Assembly: GCA_029098225.1 (NCBI GenBank)
Contig: JAQXNX010000009.1
Location: 33,680 to 97,679 of the forward strand
From: Spirochaetales bacterium
GTDB lineage: Bacteria; Spirochaetota; Spirochaetia; Treponematales; Treponemataceae
Reading direction: 5' to 3'
DNA length: 64,000 bases
This document shows, piece after piece, positions 44,916 through 53,362 of this stretch. The position numbers and the translations under genes were made by a program. The first letter of the stretch is position 1. The number at the start of each line of letters is the position of its first letter. Under the pieces are notes generated by a model, which was not told the origin of the DNA, ran no database searches, and worked only from the letters and a program-made list of their open reading frames with translations.

Positions 44916-46630
44916 AAAAAATCATCTACACAATGGATAGAGTTTCGCGCTCTTATGGAACTAAAGTTGTTTTAAAAGATATAAGTATTTCATATTATTA
45001 TGGTGCAAAAATTGGTGTAATCGGTCCTAACGGTTCGGGAAAATCTTCTTTATTTAAGATTCTTGCCGGCAAAGACACTGATTTTACAGGAGAAACTCAT
45101 CTTCTTCCAGGTTATTCAATCGGATATCTTGAGCAGGAGCCTGAACTTGAAAAAGGCAAAACTGTAATGGAAATTGTAAAAGAAGGCGTTAAAGAAATTA
45201 CTGATCTTCTTGAAGAGTTTGATAAAATTGGTGAAGCTTACGGAGACCCGGATGCTGATTTTGATAAGCTTGCAGCTCGTCAGGCAGAGGTTCAGGAAAA
45301 ACTAGATATGCTTGATGCATGGAATCTTGATAATAATCTTGAACTTGCAATGGAAGCTCTGCGTTGTCCGCCTGCTGATCAGATTGTAGATGTTTTGAGC
45401 GGTGGTGAACGACGCCGTGTTGCTTTGTGCCGTCTTCTTTTACAGAAGCCAGACATTCTTCTTCTTGATGAACCGACAAACCATCTTGATGCCGAAACAG
45501 TTGCATGGCTGGAAAATCATCTTCACACATATCCCGGAACAGTAATTGCAATTACTCATGACCGTTACTTCCTTGATGATGTTGCCGGCTGGATTCTTGA
45601 ACTTGACCGTGGAGAAGGTTATCCATTTAAAGGAAATTATTCTTCATGGCTTGAACAGAAGAATGCACGTCTTGCTCAGGAAAATAAAAATGAAAGCGCA
45701 AGACAGAAGGAAATAGCTCGCGAGCTTGAATGGATTCATACAAGTGCTAAAGGGCGTCAGGCTAAACACAAGGAGCATATTACCCGCTACAATGAACTTA
45801 TGGCTGCAGAATCTAAAAAGCAGCTTAAAGATACACAAATTTCTATTCCAGCGGGTCCAAGACTCGGCGGACAGGTTATTGACTTTGAAAATGTTACAAA
45901 AGCTTTTGGCGACAAGCTTTTATTTGAAAATCTTAACGTTCATATTCCTGCAGGTGCTATTGTTGGAATTGTCGGTCCTAACGGTGCCGGTAAAACAACT
46001 TTATTCAAATTAATTGCAGAACAGGCAGGTCTGGGCGGTGGAGAAAAACCTGATTCTGGAACTATTAAAATTGGTTCAACTGTAAAACTTGTTTATATTG
46101 ATCAGATGCGCTCTACTCTTGATGAAAACAAAACTGTTTACGAAACCTTAAGCGGTGGTGCAGACTTAATTAAGTTAGGTGCAACTGACGAAAAAGGCCG
46201 TGCACTTGAAGGCGGTGTACGCGAAGTTAATGCTCACGCTTACTGCGGCTGGTTTAATTTTGGCGGTGCAGATCAGAATAAAAAAGTTTCTGTATTAAGC
46301 GGTGGTGAAAAGAATCGTTTGAATCTTGGACTTATGCTTAAAGAAAGCGGAAATGTTTTATTACTCGATGAACCTACAAATGATCTTGATGTTCAGACTG
46401 TACGCGCTCTTGAAGAAGCACTTGAAGATTTTGCCGGCTGTGCAATGGTTGTAAGCCACGACCGCTGGTTCTTAGACAGAATCTGTACCCATATTCTTGC
46501 ATTTGAAAATAATTCAGAAGTAAGATTCTTTGAAGGAAACTGGAGTGATTACGCTGAATGGAAGAAAGAACAGTTCGGTGAAGAAGCCGGTGTTCCAAAG
46601 CGTGTTCAATACAGAAAGCTCAGCAGATAA
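44894..46630 (+). CDS. ettA: Energy-dependent translational throttle protein (ABC-F)
   Basis: ABC-F proteins bind the ribosomal E site and gate translation by energy state. Two ABC domains are present: Walker A GPNGSGKSS with LSGGERRRVALCRLL and LLLDEPTNHLDAE, then GPNGAGKTT with LSGGEKNRLNLGLML and LLLDEPTNDLDVQ. The linker between them (PtIM) carries EWIHTSAKGRQAKHKEH, an EttA hallmark. At 578 residues it is slightly longer than E. coli EttA. A strong AAGGA lies seven bases before the ATG, with a duplicated copy 145 bases upstream. Confidence 0.94.
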   Translation: MAKTFDDKKIIYTMDRVSRSYGTKVVLKDISISYYYGAKIGVIGPNGSGKSSLFKILAGKDTDFTGETHLLPGYSIGYLEQEPELEKGKTVMEIVKEGVKEITDLLEEFDKIGEAYGDPDADFDKLAARQAEVQEKLDMLDAWNLDNNLELAMEALRCPPADQIVDVLSGGERRRVALCRLLLQKPDILLLDEPTNHLDAETVAWLENHLHTYPGTVIAITHDRYFLDDVAGWILELDRGEGYPFKGNYSSWLEQKNARLAQENKNESARQKEIARELEWIHTSAKGRQAKHKEHITRYNELMAAESKKQLKDTQISIPAGPRLGGQVIDFENVTKAFGDKLLFENLNVHIPAGAIVGIVGPNGAGKTTLFKLIAEQAGLGGGEKPDSGTIKIGSTVKLVYIDQMRSTLDENKTVYETLSGGADLIKLGATDEKGRALEGGVREVNAHAYCGWFNFGGADQNKKVSVLSGGEKNRLNLGLMLKESGNVLLLDEPTNDLDVQTVRALEEALEDFAGCAMVVSHDRWFLDRICTHILAFENNSEVRFFEGNWSDYAEWKKEQFGEEAGVPKRVQYRKLSR

Positions 46631-46644
46631 ATTAAAAGATGCCC

Positions 46645-46684
46645 AAAAAAAATGCGCGGTGCTCACAAACCGCGCATTTTTTTT
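46645..46684. terminator. Bidirectional terminator between ettA and purD
   Basis: A 15-bp stem (AAAAAAAATGCGCGG with its exact complement) closes a short loop and gives T-runs in both directions. It serves the convergent genes ettA and purD. Confidence 0.9.
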
Positions 46685-46707
46685 ACCAGATTTTTTCAAA
46701 AAATCTA

Positions 46708-48045
46708 TTAAAGCTTTCCGCTTTCAGCTGCACCAGGCAGACCTATGTCTTTTCTGTAAAAAGCTCCATCAAATTTAACAGCCGAAACTCCCTGGTAAGC
46801 TTTTGCCCAGGCTTCTTTAAATGTCTTTCCAAATGCACTTGAAGCAAGAACTCTTCCGCCACTTGTAAGCATATCGCCGCCGCGTCTTCCGCTTACAGCA
46901 CCAGCTACAAATATTTTTGCTTCGCTGCTTGTAAGAATTTCTTCATTAAATGTAATCTCACAGCCTTTTTTATAAGCTCCAGGATAGCCGCCACTAACAA
47001 CTACAGGTGCAACCTGATATCCTTTTTTCCATTTGAATTCAAAATCTTTTAAGGAACCATTCAAAATAGCTGTACACATAGAAGTAAAATCAAAATCCAT
47101 TAATGGAAGAACAGCCTGAGTTTCCGGATCCCCAAGACGAACATTATATTCAAGAAGCTTTGGACCATTCTTTGTAATCATTACACCAAAGAAAATAAAT
47201 CCACGGTAATCAAATTTTTCTTTAATTAAACCATTCAAAGTCGGCTCAAGAATGTCTTTATTAAATTGTTCCATAATCTTTGGTGTAACATCATCCAAAG
47301 GAGAAACAGCTCCCATTCCACCCGTATTTGGACCTTTTGCTCCATCATTCAGTCTTTTATGATCACGAGCAGGAAGAAATGATTTAATAACTGCATTTCC
47401 ACTTACCGCAAATTCCGGAGTAACAGAAACAGCAGCAAGAATAGAAATTTCTACACCTTCAAGATAATCTTCAATTACAAGTTTTTTTCCAGCATCGCCG
47501 ACTCTTCCACTTTCCATTAAATCTTTTACAGCATCTAATGCTTCTTCAACAGTTGCAGCAACAACAACACCTTTTCCTGCTGCAAGACCATCTGCCTTTA
47601 CAACAACAGGAGCACCATGTTTTTTAATATATTCGCAGGCTGCATCTTTACTCACAAATGTTTCGCTGGCAGCACAGGCAACTCCATATTTTTTCATGAA
47701 GTTCTTTGATAAATCTTTACTTGCTTCAAGCTGAGCAGCAGCTTTTTTTGCACCAACACAAGGAATATCTGCATCCCAGAATACGTCAGCTATACCTTCT
47801 GCTAACGGATCTTCAGGTCCAATTACAGCCATCCGGCAATTTTCATGCTTTGCAATAGCCACATAAGGATTTTCACCATTCTTAATATAACTGCATTGTT
47901 TTGGATCAACATTTTCGCATTTATTTTCGCAGGCAGTACCACCATTTCCTGGTACAACAAAAATTTTATCAACTAAAGAACTTTGAGCTAATTTCCAGCA
48001 GATAGCGTGTTCTCTTCCACCACCGCCAACAACTATTATATTCAT
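46708..48045 (-). CDS. purD: Phosphoribosylamine--glycine ligase
   Basis: PurD joins glycine to phosphoribosylamine in purine synthesis and is an ATP-grasp enzyme. The start MNIIVVGGGGREHAICWKL, GPEDPLAEGIADVF, VVKADGLAAGKGVVVA and LEYNVRLGDPETQAVLP are diagnostic. Length (445 residues) is normal. No other pur gene is adjacent, so it is transcribed alone from a promoter in the 44-base gap before the DUF1266 gene end. Confidence 0.95.
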   Translation of the reverse strand: MNIIVVGGGGREHAICWKLAQSSLVDKIFVVPGNGGTACENKCENVDPKQCSYIKNGENPYVAIAKHENCRMAVIGPEDPLAEGIADVFWDADIPCVGAKKAAAQLEASKDLSKNFMKKYGVACAASETFVSKDAACEYIKKHGAPVVVKADGLAAGKGVVVAATVEEALDAVKDLMESGRVGDAGKKLVIEDYLEGVEISILAAVSVTPEFAVSGNAVIKSFLPARDHKRLNDGAKGPNTGGMGAVSPLDDVTPKIMEQFNKDILEPTLNGLIKEKFDYRGFIFFGVMITKNGPKLLEYNVRLGDPETQAVLPLMDFDFTSMCTAILNGSLKDFEFKWKKGYQVAPVVVSGGYPGAYKKGCEITFNEEILTSSEAKIFVAGAVSGRRGGDMLTSGGRVLASSAFGKTFKEAWAKAYQGVSAVKFDGAFYRKDIGLPGAAESGKL

Positions 48046-48089
48046 ATGCGTATTCTATAAAAAAAATAAAAAATTTGGAATACTATTTA

Positions 48090-50786
48090 TCAATTTTCCA
48101 GCCACCCTTCAAGTTCTTCGCCTATATCAAAATCATATTTTTTAAGAAGATTTAAAGCTTCTTTTGCAGCCCCGCGGTAAAAATCAAATTCCTTTTGGCT
48201 CCTGCAATAATTCAGCATAAGATAACTTGCATAGGCATACTGATAATAATAGTAAATATTTCCTTTAAGATTTTCCGGCAATGAATGATAAATTTCCAGA
48301 GCTTTTTCTGGCTGAAAAATATAATTAAATGAAGCCATATAAAAATAAAGCGAATTAATATAATCATCATTTTCTATTGGATAACTTTCTAAATAGCTCA
48401 TATTTTTTTCAATAAATTGAATGACATCAGGATATCTGTTGCAATAGAACAAAAGTGAAGCATGCCAGTATAAAAGTATTTTTGCATATTCCGGAGACTC
48501 TTTTTCCAGTTTTTCTATTTTTTCTATCATTGCAGGTGCAGATTTAATATCTATTTTCTGCCTGTAATTTTGCATTATTATTTCCCAGCTTAAAAAGGCT
48601 TTGGATGGTAAATAAATACAATCAGAAATAGACATTACTTTACTTCTATCTGCATTTTCCCCGCTAAATACAAGAGTATCAAAAGGAATATAAGCTTCTG
48701 CTTCTAAAACCGCTTTCTTTGCATACCTGCCATATTCTACATATTCTCCATAAGTCAAAGCAAAAAATTGACGCCCCATAATATAATGAGAAACAAAATC
48801 ATAATAAGTAACATAATTTTTGCGTATTCTTTCTACCACAGGTTCAATCAGTCTCATTGCTTCTTCAGTTGTAATATACCCAGAAGAAATTCCCCATCGC
48901 ATAATTGTAATTTGCCGACCTTCGTCCCAGGCTTCAATTCCATGAGAACCTAAAATATCTCTTGTATCATAAACAAAATGAAGGCGAGAAGTTTCTAACA
49001 TAGAAAGATGTTCTTCGGCAGCTATCTGAACAGGCGTTTTTCCCGGATGTTTATCTATTAAGTCTGAAAGTCTTTTATAAGCTTCAGAATGACCATCTTC
49101 TTCCAGCTCTGTAAAATTACTTATTAAACCTTCATAATTCTCTATACTCCAGGAATTTTTAAGCAGTTTTTTTGGGTCCGAAGAATTATTTGAAAGTTTA
49201 ACTCTATTATCAAAATCAAGATGATACTGTTCGTTTAACTGAAACAAATTGCTGGAAAATGCAATAGCATATTTTTCGTTTTCTGAAAGATCATTCCAGA
49301 TATTTGAATAATATTTTTTAAAGAATTCTTTATAGCTGACATTTTTAGAGAAATCATACTGAACCGGCTTGATTTTTTTTATAATCTGTAAAAGGCATGG
49401 AAGCTCACCATATTTAGAAATTGCTTTTCTTACATCAGAAAGATTCTGTCCATCATGATTTTCATTTTCAATCTGAACATATGCCCACAATAAATCATCA
49501 CCTTTTGGCTTATAATAGGCATTATCAAAGAAAAGCGGCTTATCAGCTTCCGAAGCATCAAAAACTATTTCATCCAGAGGAAGATACATGTCGGCACCAT
49601 TATATCTGAACATAATATTATTTGCCCAATCTACAAATCTGGAACGTCTTAAACCAATATATGAATCAAAGGCTGCAACATGGGCGGCAAAATCATAAAA
49701 GGAGTTGTATTGTTTTAAAAGCTGTTCTGCAATAGGAAGACCATATTCAATAGATTCTTCGCGGGTAATATAACTGGCACCTACACCAAGTCTTAGCACA
49801 AATAATCTGTCTGTATCAACATAAGGAGCAACTCCATATTTTCCTATATAGTCCTTCATATTTTTTATATAATTCAATTGAGAAATATCCAGCACATCAT
49901 AATTTTTCTCATAAGCTAATTTCATAATATCTTTTTCAGGATTATCTTCCATATCCTTCAAAAGTTTTTCATAATTCATAAGCTCATCATAAAAACCGTA
50001 CACATTTTTTGTTCCAGGCTTCAGCACATAATTCAAAAGTTCTTCTCTATTACCTATAGAAAATTTACTCTTTAAAACTAACACCGCAACTTCATACTGA
50101 TTTTCCATACGTAATGTACAGTCATATCGTGCAGGAACAAAATTATACTCTCTTGCAGAAAAATAAGTTACTGCAATTATCTTTTTTTCTTCCGGAGAAT
50201 TTTCTTCCCATATTTTCCGATAATCTTTTTCGAATCTTTCAGTATCAGGTATTTCCATTTTTTCTTCTTTAAGCCCTTTTCTGTTATAGTAAACATAGCA
50301 GTAGGACGGCAAAGAAGAATTGCGTTCTTCTTCAGTCATCTTATGAGGAAAATATAATTCAAGATTTAAATGATTTTCTTCACGGCAAAAAATGCGGACA
50401 ACATCAAGAAGTTCTATTCCTTTAGAAATACTATCCTTATTAAGAGGATAAACATATCCGGATGCATAAAAATCTTTGTTATCTTTAAAGGCATCAAGAA
50501 TTTCTGAATAAGTCATATCCCAGCTAAGAAGATTTCTTTCCGTAAAATAAGGAGGAAAATCTACATTCGATTTACTTTTGGTATAAAAATATACATATGG
50601 ATTTATTACATCAGAAGATTGTTTCTGATAAAAAGTTTTGCCGTTGATTCCGGGAATCTGAACATTCACACCCCATACAAAATCATCCGGAATAATCCAA
50701 TTCTGCAGAAAAAAAGGTTGTTCAGCAAAAATACTAAAACCAAAAAAAGAAAAGAATAAAAGAACTGATGTTATAAACTTTTTCAT
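48090..50786 (-). CDS. Secreted protein with two DUF1266 domains
   Basis: ATG 50786 opens a clear signal peptide (MKKFITSVLLFFSFFGFSIF, cut near FAEQ). The mature protein, almost 880 residues, contains two copies of a DUF1266-like domain. Each has the family pattern of D-x-x-R-x-x-x-x-R-x-G followed by Y-I-T-x-E-E: DTDRLFVLRLGVGASYITREE and, later, DEGRQITIMRWGISSGYITTEE in two parts. Each copy is followed by a D-F-x-x-H segment and a domain ending near LLWAYVQI or FLSWEII. The C-terminal 150 residues are TPR-like helices. DUF1266 has no known function; export is unusual. The -10 box TGT-TATAAT lies nine bases before the ATG. Confidence 0.7.
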   Translation of the reverse strand: MKKFITSVLLFFSFFGFSIFAEQPFFLQNWIIPDDFVWGVNVQIPGINGKTFYQKQSSDVINPYVYFYTKSKSNVDFPPYFTERNLLSWDMTYSEILDAFKDNKDFYASGYVYPLNKDSISKGIELLDVVRIFCREENHLNLELYFPHKMTEEERNSSLPSYCYVYYNRKGLKEEKMEIPDTERFEKDYRKIWEENSPEEKKIIAVTYFSAREYNFVPARYDCTLRMENQYEVAVLVLKSKFSIGNREELLNYVLKPGTKNVYGFYDELMNYEKLLKDMEDNPEKDIMKLAYEKNYDVLDISQLNYIKNMKDYIGKYGVAPYVDTDRLFVLRLGVGASYITREESIEYGLPIAEQLLKQYNSFYDFAAHVAAFDSYIGLRRSRFVDWANNIMFRYNGADMYLPLDEIVFDASEADKPLFFDNAYYKPKGDDLLWAYVQIENENHDGQNLSDVRKAISKYGELPCLLQIIKKIKPVQYDFSKNVSYKEFFKKYYSNIWNDLSENEKYAIAFSSNLFQLNEQYHLDFDNRVKLSNNSSDPKKLLKNSWSIENYEGLISNFTELEEDGHSEAYKRLSDLIDKHPGKTPVQIAAEEHLSMLETSRLHFVYDTRDILGSHGIEAWDEGRQITIMRWGISSGYITTEEAMRLIEPVVERIRKNYVTYYDFVSHYIMGRQFFALTYGEYVEYGRYAKKAVLEAEAYIPFDTLVFSGENADRSKVMSISDCIYLPSKAFLSWEIIMQNYRQKIDIKSAPAMIEKIEKLEKESPEYAKILLYWHASLLFYCNRYPDVIQFIEKNMSYLESYPIENDDYINSLYFYMASFNYIFQPEKALEIYHSLPENLKGNIYYYYQYAYASYLMLNYCRSQKEFDFYRGAAKEALNLLKKYDFDIGEELEGWLEN

Positions 50787-50820
50787 AATAAAATAATTAT
50801 AACATACAAACAAAAAAAGT

Positions 50821-51076
50821 GTTTAAAAAAAGCCACCCGAAAGGGCAGCTCCCTATGATTTGACACGCAGCGAAGCTGTCGTACAAACATATTCTCTCCC
50901 ATAAAACAAAGAGACGCTGTAAAAAAAAAGCACCCCAAAAAGGCGCCCCTATGATTTGACACGCAGCGAAGCTGTCATACAAACATATTCTCTCCCATAA
51001 AACAAAGAGACACAGTAAAAAAAAAGCACCCCAAAAAGGCGCCCCATGATTTGACACGCAGCGAAGCTGTCGTGTC
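50821..51076. repeat. 96-base tandem repeat with hairpin terminators, downstream of pgk
   Basis: ATGATTTGACACGCAGCGAAGC recurs (first 20 bases identical) at 50855, 50951 and 51046, with intervals of 96 and 95 bases. Each unit also carries ATATTCTCTCCCATAAAACA and, on the minus strand, a GC-rich hairpin followed by seven to nine T (for example GCGCC-TTTTTGG-GGTGC). The array gives repeated Rho-independent terminators in the leftward direction after pgk. A 86-codon minus-strand frame runs through it but is repetitive and unlikely to be a gene. Confidence 0.8.
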
Positions 51077-51080
51077 GAAA

Positions 51081-51164
51081 TTAATTTCTCCCGCAGCCCG
51101 AAGGGATGTCGGGAGATTAAACATTTTACACGGCAAGTGGCTTGACCACTTGTCCGTGTGAAAA
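51081..51164 (-). terminator. Two strong hairpins directly after pgk
   Basis: TTTTACACGG-CAAGTGG and CCACTTG-CCGTGTGAAAA pair almost perfectly at 51124-51164, and TTAATTTCTCCCG with CGGGAGATTAA pairs at 51081-51120. The T-runs after them are short, so they may protect the pgk mRNA end or slow polymerase before the terminator array. Confidence 0.6.
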
Positions 51165-51165
51165 T

Positions 51166-52434
51166 TTATTTTGTAGCTAATATTGCAATACCAGGCAATG
51201 TCTTTCCTTCGAGGAATTCGAGAGAAGCTCCACCACCAGTAGAAACGTGGCTCATCTTGTCTGCAAGGTTGAACTTGTTTACAGCAGCAACAGAGTCACC
51301 ACCACCAACTACAGTCATAGCACCCTTTGATGTTGCTTCTGCAACGAGGCGTGCAACAGCTTCAGTTCCCTTTGCAAAGTTTTCAAACTCGAATACTCCA
51401 ACAGGTCCGTTCCATACGATAGACTTAGAAGCAAGAATTGCATCCTTGTAAAGAGCAACAGTCTTAGGACCAACATCCATACCCATAAGGTTATCTGGAA
51501 GGTCAACTGCATCAACTGCAACTGGGGCCTTATCAGCAAATTCTGCACCACCAACATGGTCAACCGGGAGAAGAATCTTAACTCCAGCCTTTTCAGCCTT
51601 TGCAAGAAGATCCTTTGCTGTATCAAGGAAGTCATCTTCAACAAGTGACTTACCGATTGAGTGGCCCTGAGCCTTGAGGAAGGTATATGCCATACCACCA
51701 CCAACGATGAGTGTAGAAGCGTTCTTCATAAGGCTTTCAAGAACAGCAATCTTTGAAGAAACCTTAGCACCACCGATAATAGCAGTCATTGGTTTTTCTG
51801 GGTTTGTTACCATTGGCTGAATGTATTTAACTTCTTTTTCCATGAGGAAGCCGCCAACAGAAGGAACTGGCATGAACTTTGCGATAGAAGCAGTAGAAGC
51901 CTGGTCGCGGTGAGCAGTTCCGAATGCATCGTTTACGAAGATGTCTCCGTATGTAGCAAGCTCTTTTGCCATTACATCGCGTTCTGCAGGATCTTTAGAA
52001 GTTTCTTCCTTGTGGAAGCGAACGTTCTCGAGCATTGCAACAGCGCCTTCTGGAAGAGCATCAATAGCAGCCTTCTGTCCGAGTGCATCTGGAAGGAAAG
52101 TAACTGGTTTTCCGAGTTTTGAAGCGAAATATTCTACAACCGGCTTCATGCGGTTCTTTCCGTTGATGAACTTTTCTGCATCAGCGTCTGTCCAGGTTTT
52201 ACCAGCCTTTTCAGCCTTTTCCTGAGCCTTTTTTACGTCCTTTTTAGGGTCTCCAAGGTGAGACATAAGAACGAGAGAACGTGGGTTCTGCTCGAGAATG
52301 TATTTAATAGTAGGAAGTGCAGCCATGATACGAGTATCATCCTGTACAACTCCGTCCTTCATTGGTACGTTGAAGTCTACACGCATAATGATGCGCTTAC
52401 CTTTCAAATCAACGTCTTTTACAGTTTTGATCAT
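51166..52434 (-). CDS. pgk: Phosphoglycerate kinase
   Basis: Pgk makes ATP from 1,3-bisphosphoglycerate in glycolysis. Signatures are the opening [25 protein letters not shown] (substrate Arg/His region), [28 protein letters not shown] and the nucleotide-binding [14 protein letters not shown]. At 422 residues it is in the normal range with a small insert around [24 protein letters not shown] lies eight bases before the ATG. Codons are biased to frequently used ones as in glnN. Confidence 0.96.
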   Translation of the reverse strand: MIKTVKDVDLKGKRIIMRVDFNVPMKDGVVQDDTRIMAALPTIKYILEQNPRSLVLMSHLGDPKKDVKKAQEKAEKAGKTWTDADAEKFINGKNRMKPVVEYFASKLGKPVTFLPDALGQKAAIDALPEGAVAMLENVRFHKEETSKDPAERDVMAKELATYGDIFVNDAFGTAHRDQASTASIAKFMPVPSVGGFLMEKEVKYIQPMVTNPEKPMTAIIGGAKVSSKIAVLESLMKNASTLIVGGGMAYTFLKAQGHSIGKSLVEDDFLDTAKDLLAKAEKAGVKILLPVDHVGGAEFADKAPVAVDAVDLPDNLMGMDVGPKTVALYKDAILASKSIVWNGPVGVFEFENFAKGTEAVARLVAEATSKGAMTVVGGGDSVAAVNKFNLADKMSHVSTGGGASLEFLEGKTLPGIAILATK

Positions 52435-52492
52435 CTGTTACTCCTTATATTTACCCCACAAACAATGCAGGGAAATTTACGATATACAATAA

Positions 52493-52521
52493 AATATAAT
52501 GAGTTTTATAGACAAATTCAA
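52493..52521 (-). promoter_or_regulatory. Promoter of pgk
   Basis: On the minus strand TTGAAT (52521-52516), 17 bases and TATATT (52498-52493) lie upstream of pgk. The leader is about 50 bases and ends in a strong ribosome binding site. Confidence 0.65.
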
Positions 52522-52565
52522 TGTAAAATTCTGACACTCCCATGGAAAATACCTGTCAACCTAAC

Positions 52566-52970
52566 TCAGACAACAAAGACATAAGGTTCATCGTATGTCA
52601 GAAACTTTTTATCATGAGTCATAAGTGTCATACCATCACCCTTAGCCTGAGCAAGAAGAATTCTATCAAAAGGGTCTTCATGCTCTGGAGAGCCTTCCTT
52701 CTGCTCAAGAGTTTCAAGGGCACAGACATGTCTGTCATCTATCTCAAGTTTTGAAAAGCCCATTGCTTCGCAATAATGCATGAATTCTACACCAGAATGT
52801 TGTATAGCTTTTGGATGTTTACGATGTTTTATTGCCATTTCCCACATTGATGCAATGCTATAGTAAAAATCATTTTCTTTATTCTGCAAAACAGAAACAG
52901 CTTTTGACGGCATTTTTTCAGGATAGAAAAGCATCCACAAAATAATATGTGTATCAAGTAAAAACTGCAT
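52566..52970 (-). CDS. vapC: VapC-type PIN-domain toxin
   Basis: PIN-domain toxins are Mg-dependent RNases that stop growth when freed from antitoxin. Acidic residues are visible in FLLDTHIILW (first Asp), ASMWEMAIK (Glu), EDPFDRILLAQA (Asp) and LMTHDKKF (Asp). The 134 residues are typical. ATG 52970 overlaps the antitoxin stop as TAATG, so the pair is translationally coupled. It lies just upstream of pgk's promoter with the same orientation. Confidence 0.9.
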   Translation of the reverse strand: MQFLLDTHIILWMLFYPEKMPSKAVSVLQNKENDFYYSIASMWEMAIKHRKHPKAIQHSGVEFMHYCEAMGFSKLEIDDRHVCALETLEQKEGSPEHEDPFDRILLAQAKGDGMTLMTHDKKFLTYDEPYVFVV

Positions 52971-53236
52971 TAAACCAAATCCCCCCATATTTCTTTAAGC
53001 TCTTCATCGGACCAGGCACAAGGATCCCAGTTTTCATCAGTGATTATTGGCTTCCGAGGATCATCCTTAAACATTCCAAGCTTTGAAGCCATACTTTCCT
53101 TTTGAGGAAGAAGAGTCATTTTTACCACCGGCTTTCCCGCCCTTGCAATAATCACTTCTTTTTCTTCCTTGCGCTCAAGCATTGCAATAATCTTAGAAAA
53201 ATTAGTTTTTGCTTCCAAAACATTCATCTGGCACAT
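52970..53236 (-). CDS. vapB: Phd/YefM-type antitoxin
   Basis: The N-terminal NVLEAKTNFSKIIAMLE and VIIARAGKPVVKM match Phd/YefM antitoxins, which bind DNA with the N-terminal part and block the toxin with the C-terminal part. ATG 53236 has AAGGAGG five bases upstream; the longer frame covers the operator. The C-terminus is acidic and Trp-rich (ENWDPCAWSDEELKEIW), suiting toxin binding. It forms a two-gene operon with the PIN toxin. Confidence 0.88.
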   Translation of the reverse strand: MCQMNVLEAKTNFSKIIAMLERKEEKEVIIARAGKPVVKMTLLPQKESMASKLGMFKDDPRKPIITDENWDPCAWSDEELKEIWGDLV

Positions 53237-53253
53237 AGGGGCCTCCTTACACA

Positions 53254-53288
53254 AGTTAGTCAACTTAGTCTTAGTCAATCTGACTAGA
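53254..53288 (-). promoter_or_regulatory. Probable autoregulatory operator of the VapBC pair
   Basis: Upstream of the antitoxin ribosome binding site, TTGACTAA occurs twice on the minus strand with related CTAGTCAG and GACTAAG copies, alternating over about 35 bases. Phd-type antitoxins bind such repeats. TTGACT could also serve as a -35 box. Confidence 0.5.
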
Positions 53289-53327
53289 TTTTACACCACA
53301 TTACTCCAGCTGTCAATAAAAGTTGTC

Positions 53328-53356
53328 TTGACCCAAAATCCATTCTTTCACATAAT
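53328..53356 (+). promoter_or_regulatory. Promoter of the radical SAM gene
   Basis: TTGACC (53328-53333), 17 bases, CATAAT (53351-53356), then six bases to ATG 53363: the same leaderless layout seen before other genes here. Confidence 0.75.
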
Positions 53357-53362
53357 AATTCT

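Noticed and set aside
50797..51057. 86-codon minus-strand frame with repeated peptide
   Set aside because: The peptide repeats only because the DNA is a tandem terminator repeat; its stems and T-runs explain the sequence, and the frame begins at a non-supported start.
50821..51076. Possible CRISPR-like direct repeats
   Set aside because: Whole 96-base units are conserved, including the parts that would be spacers.
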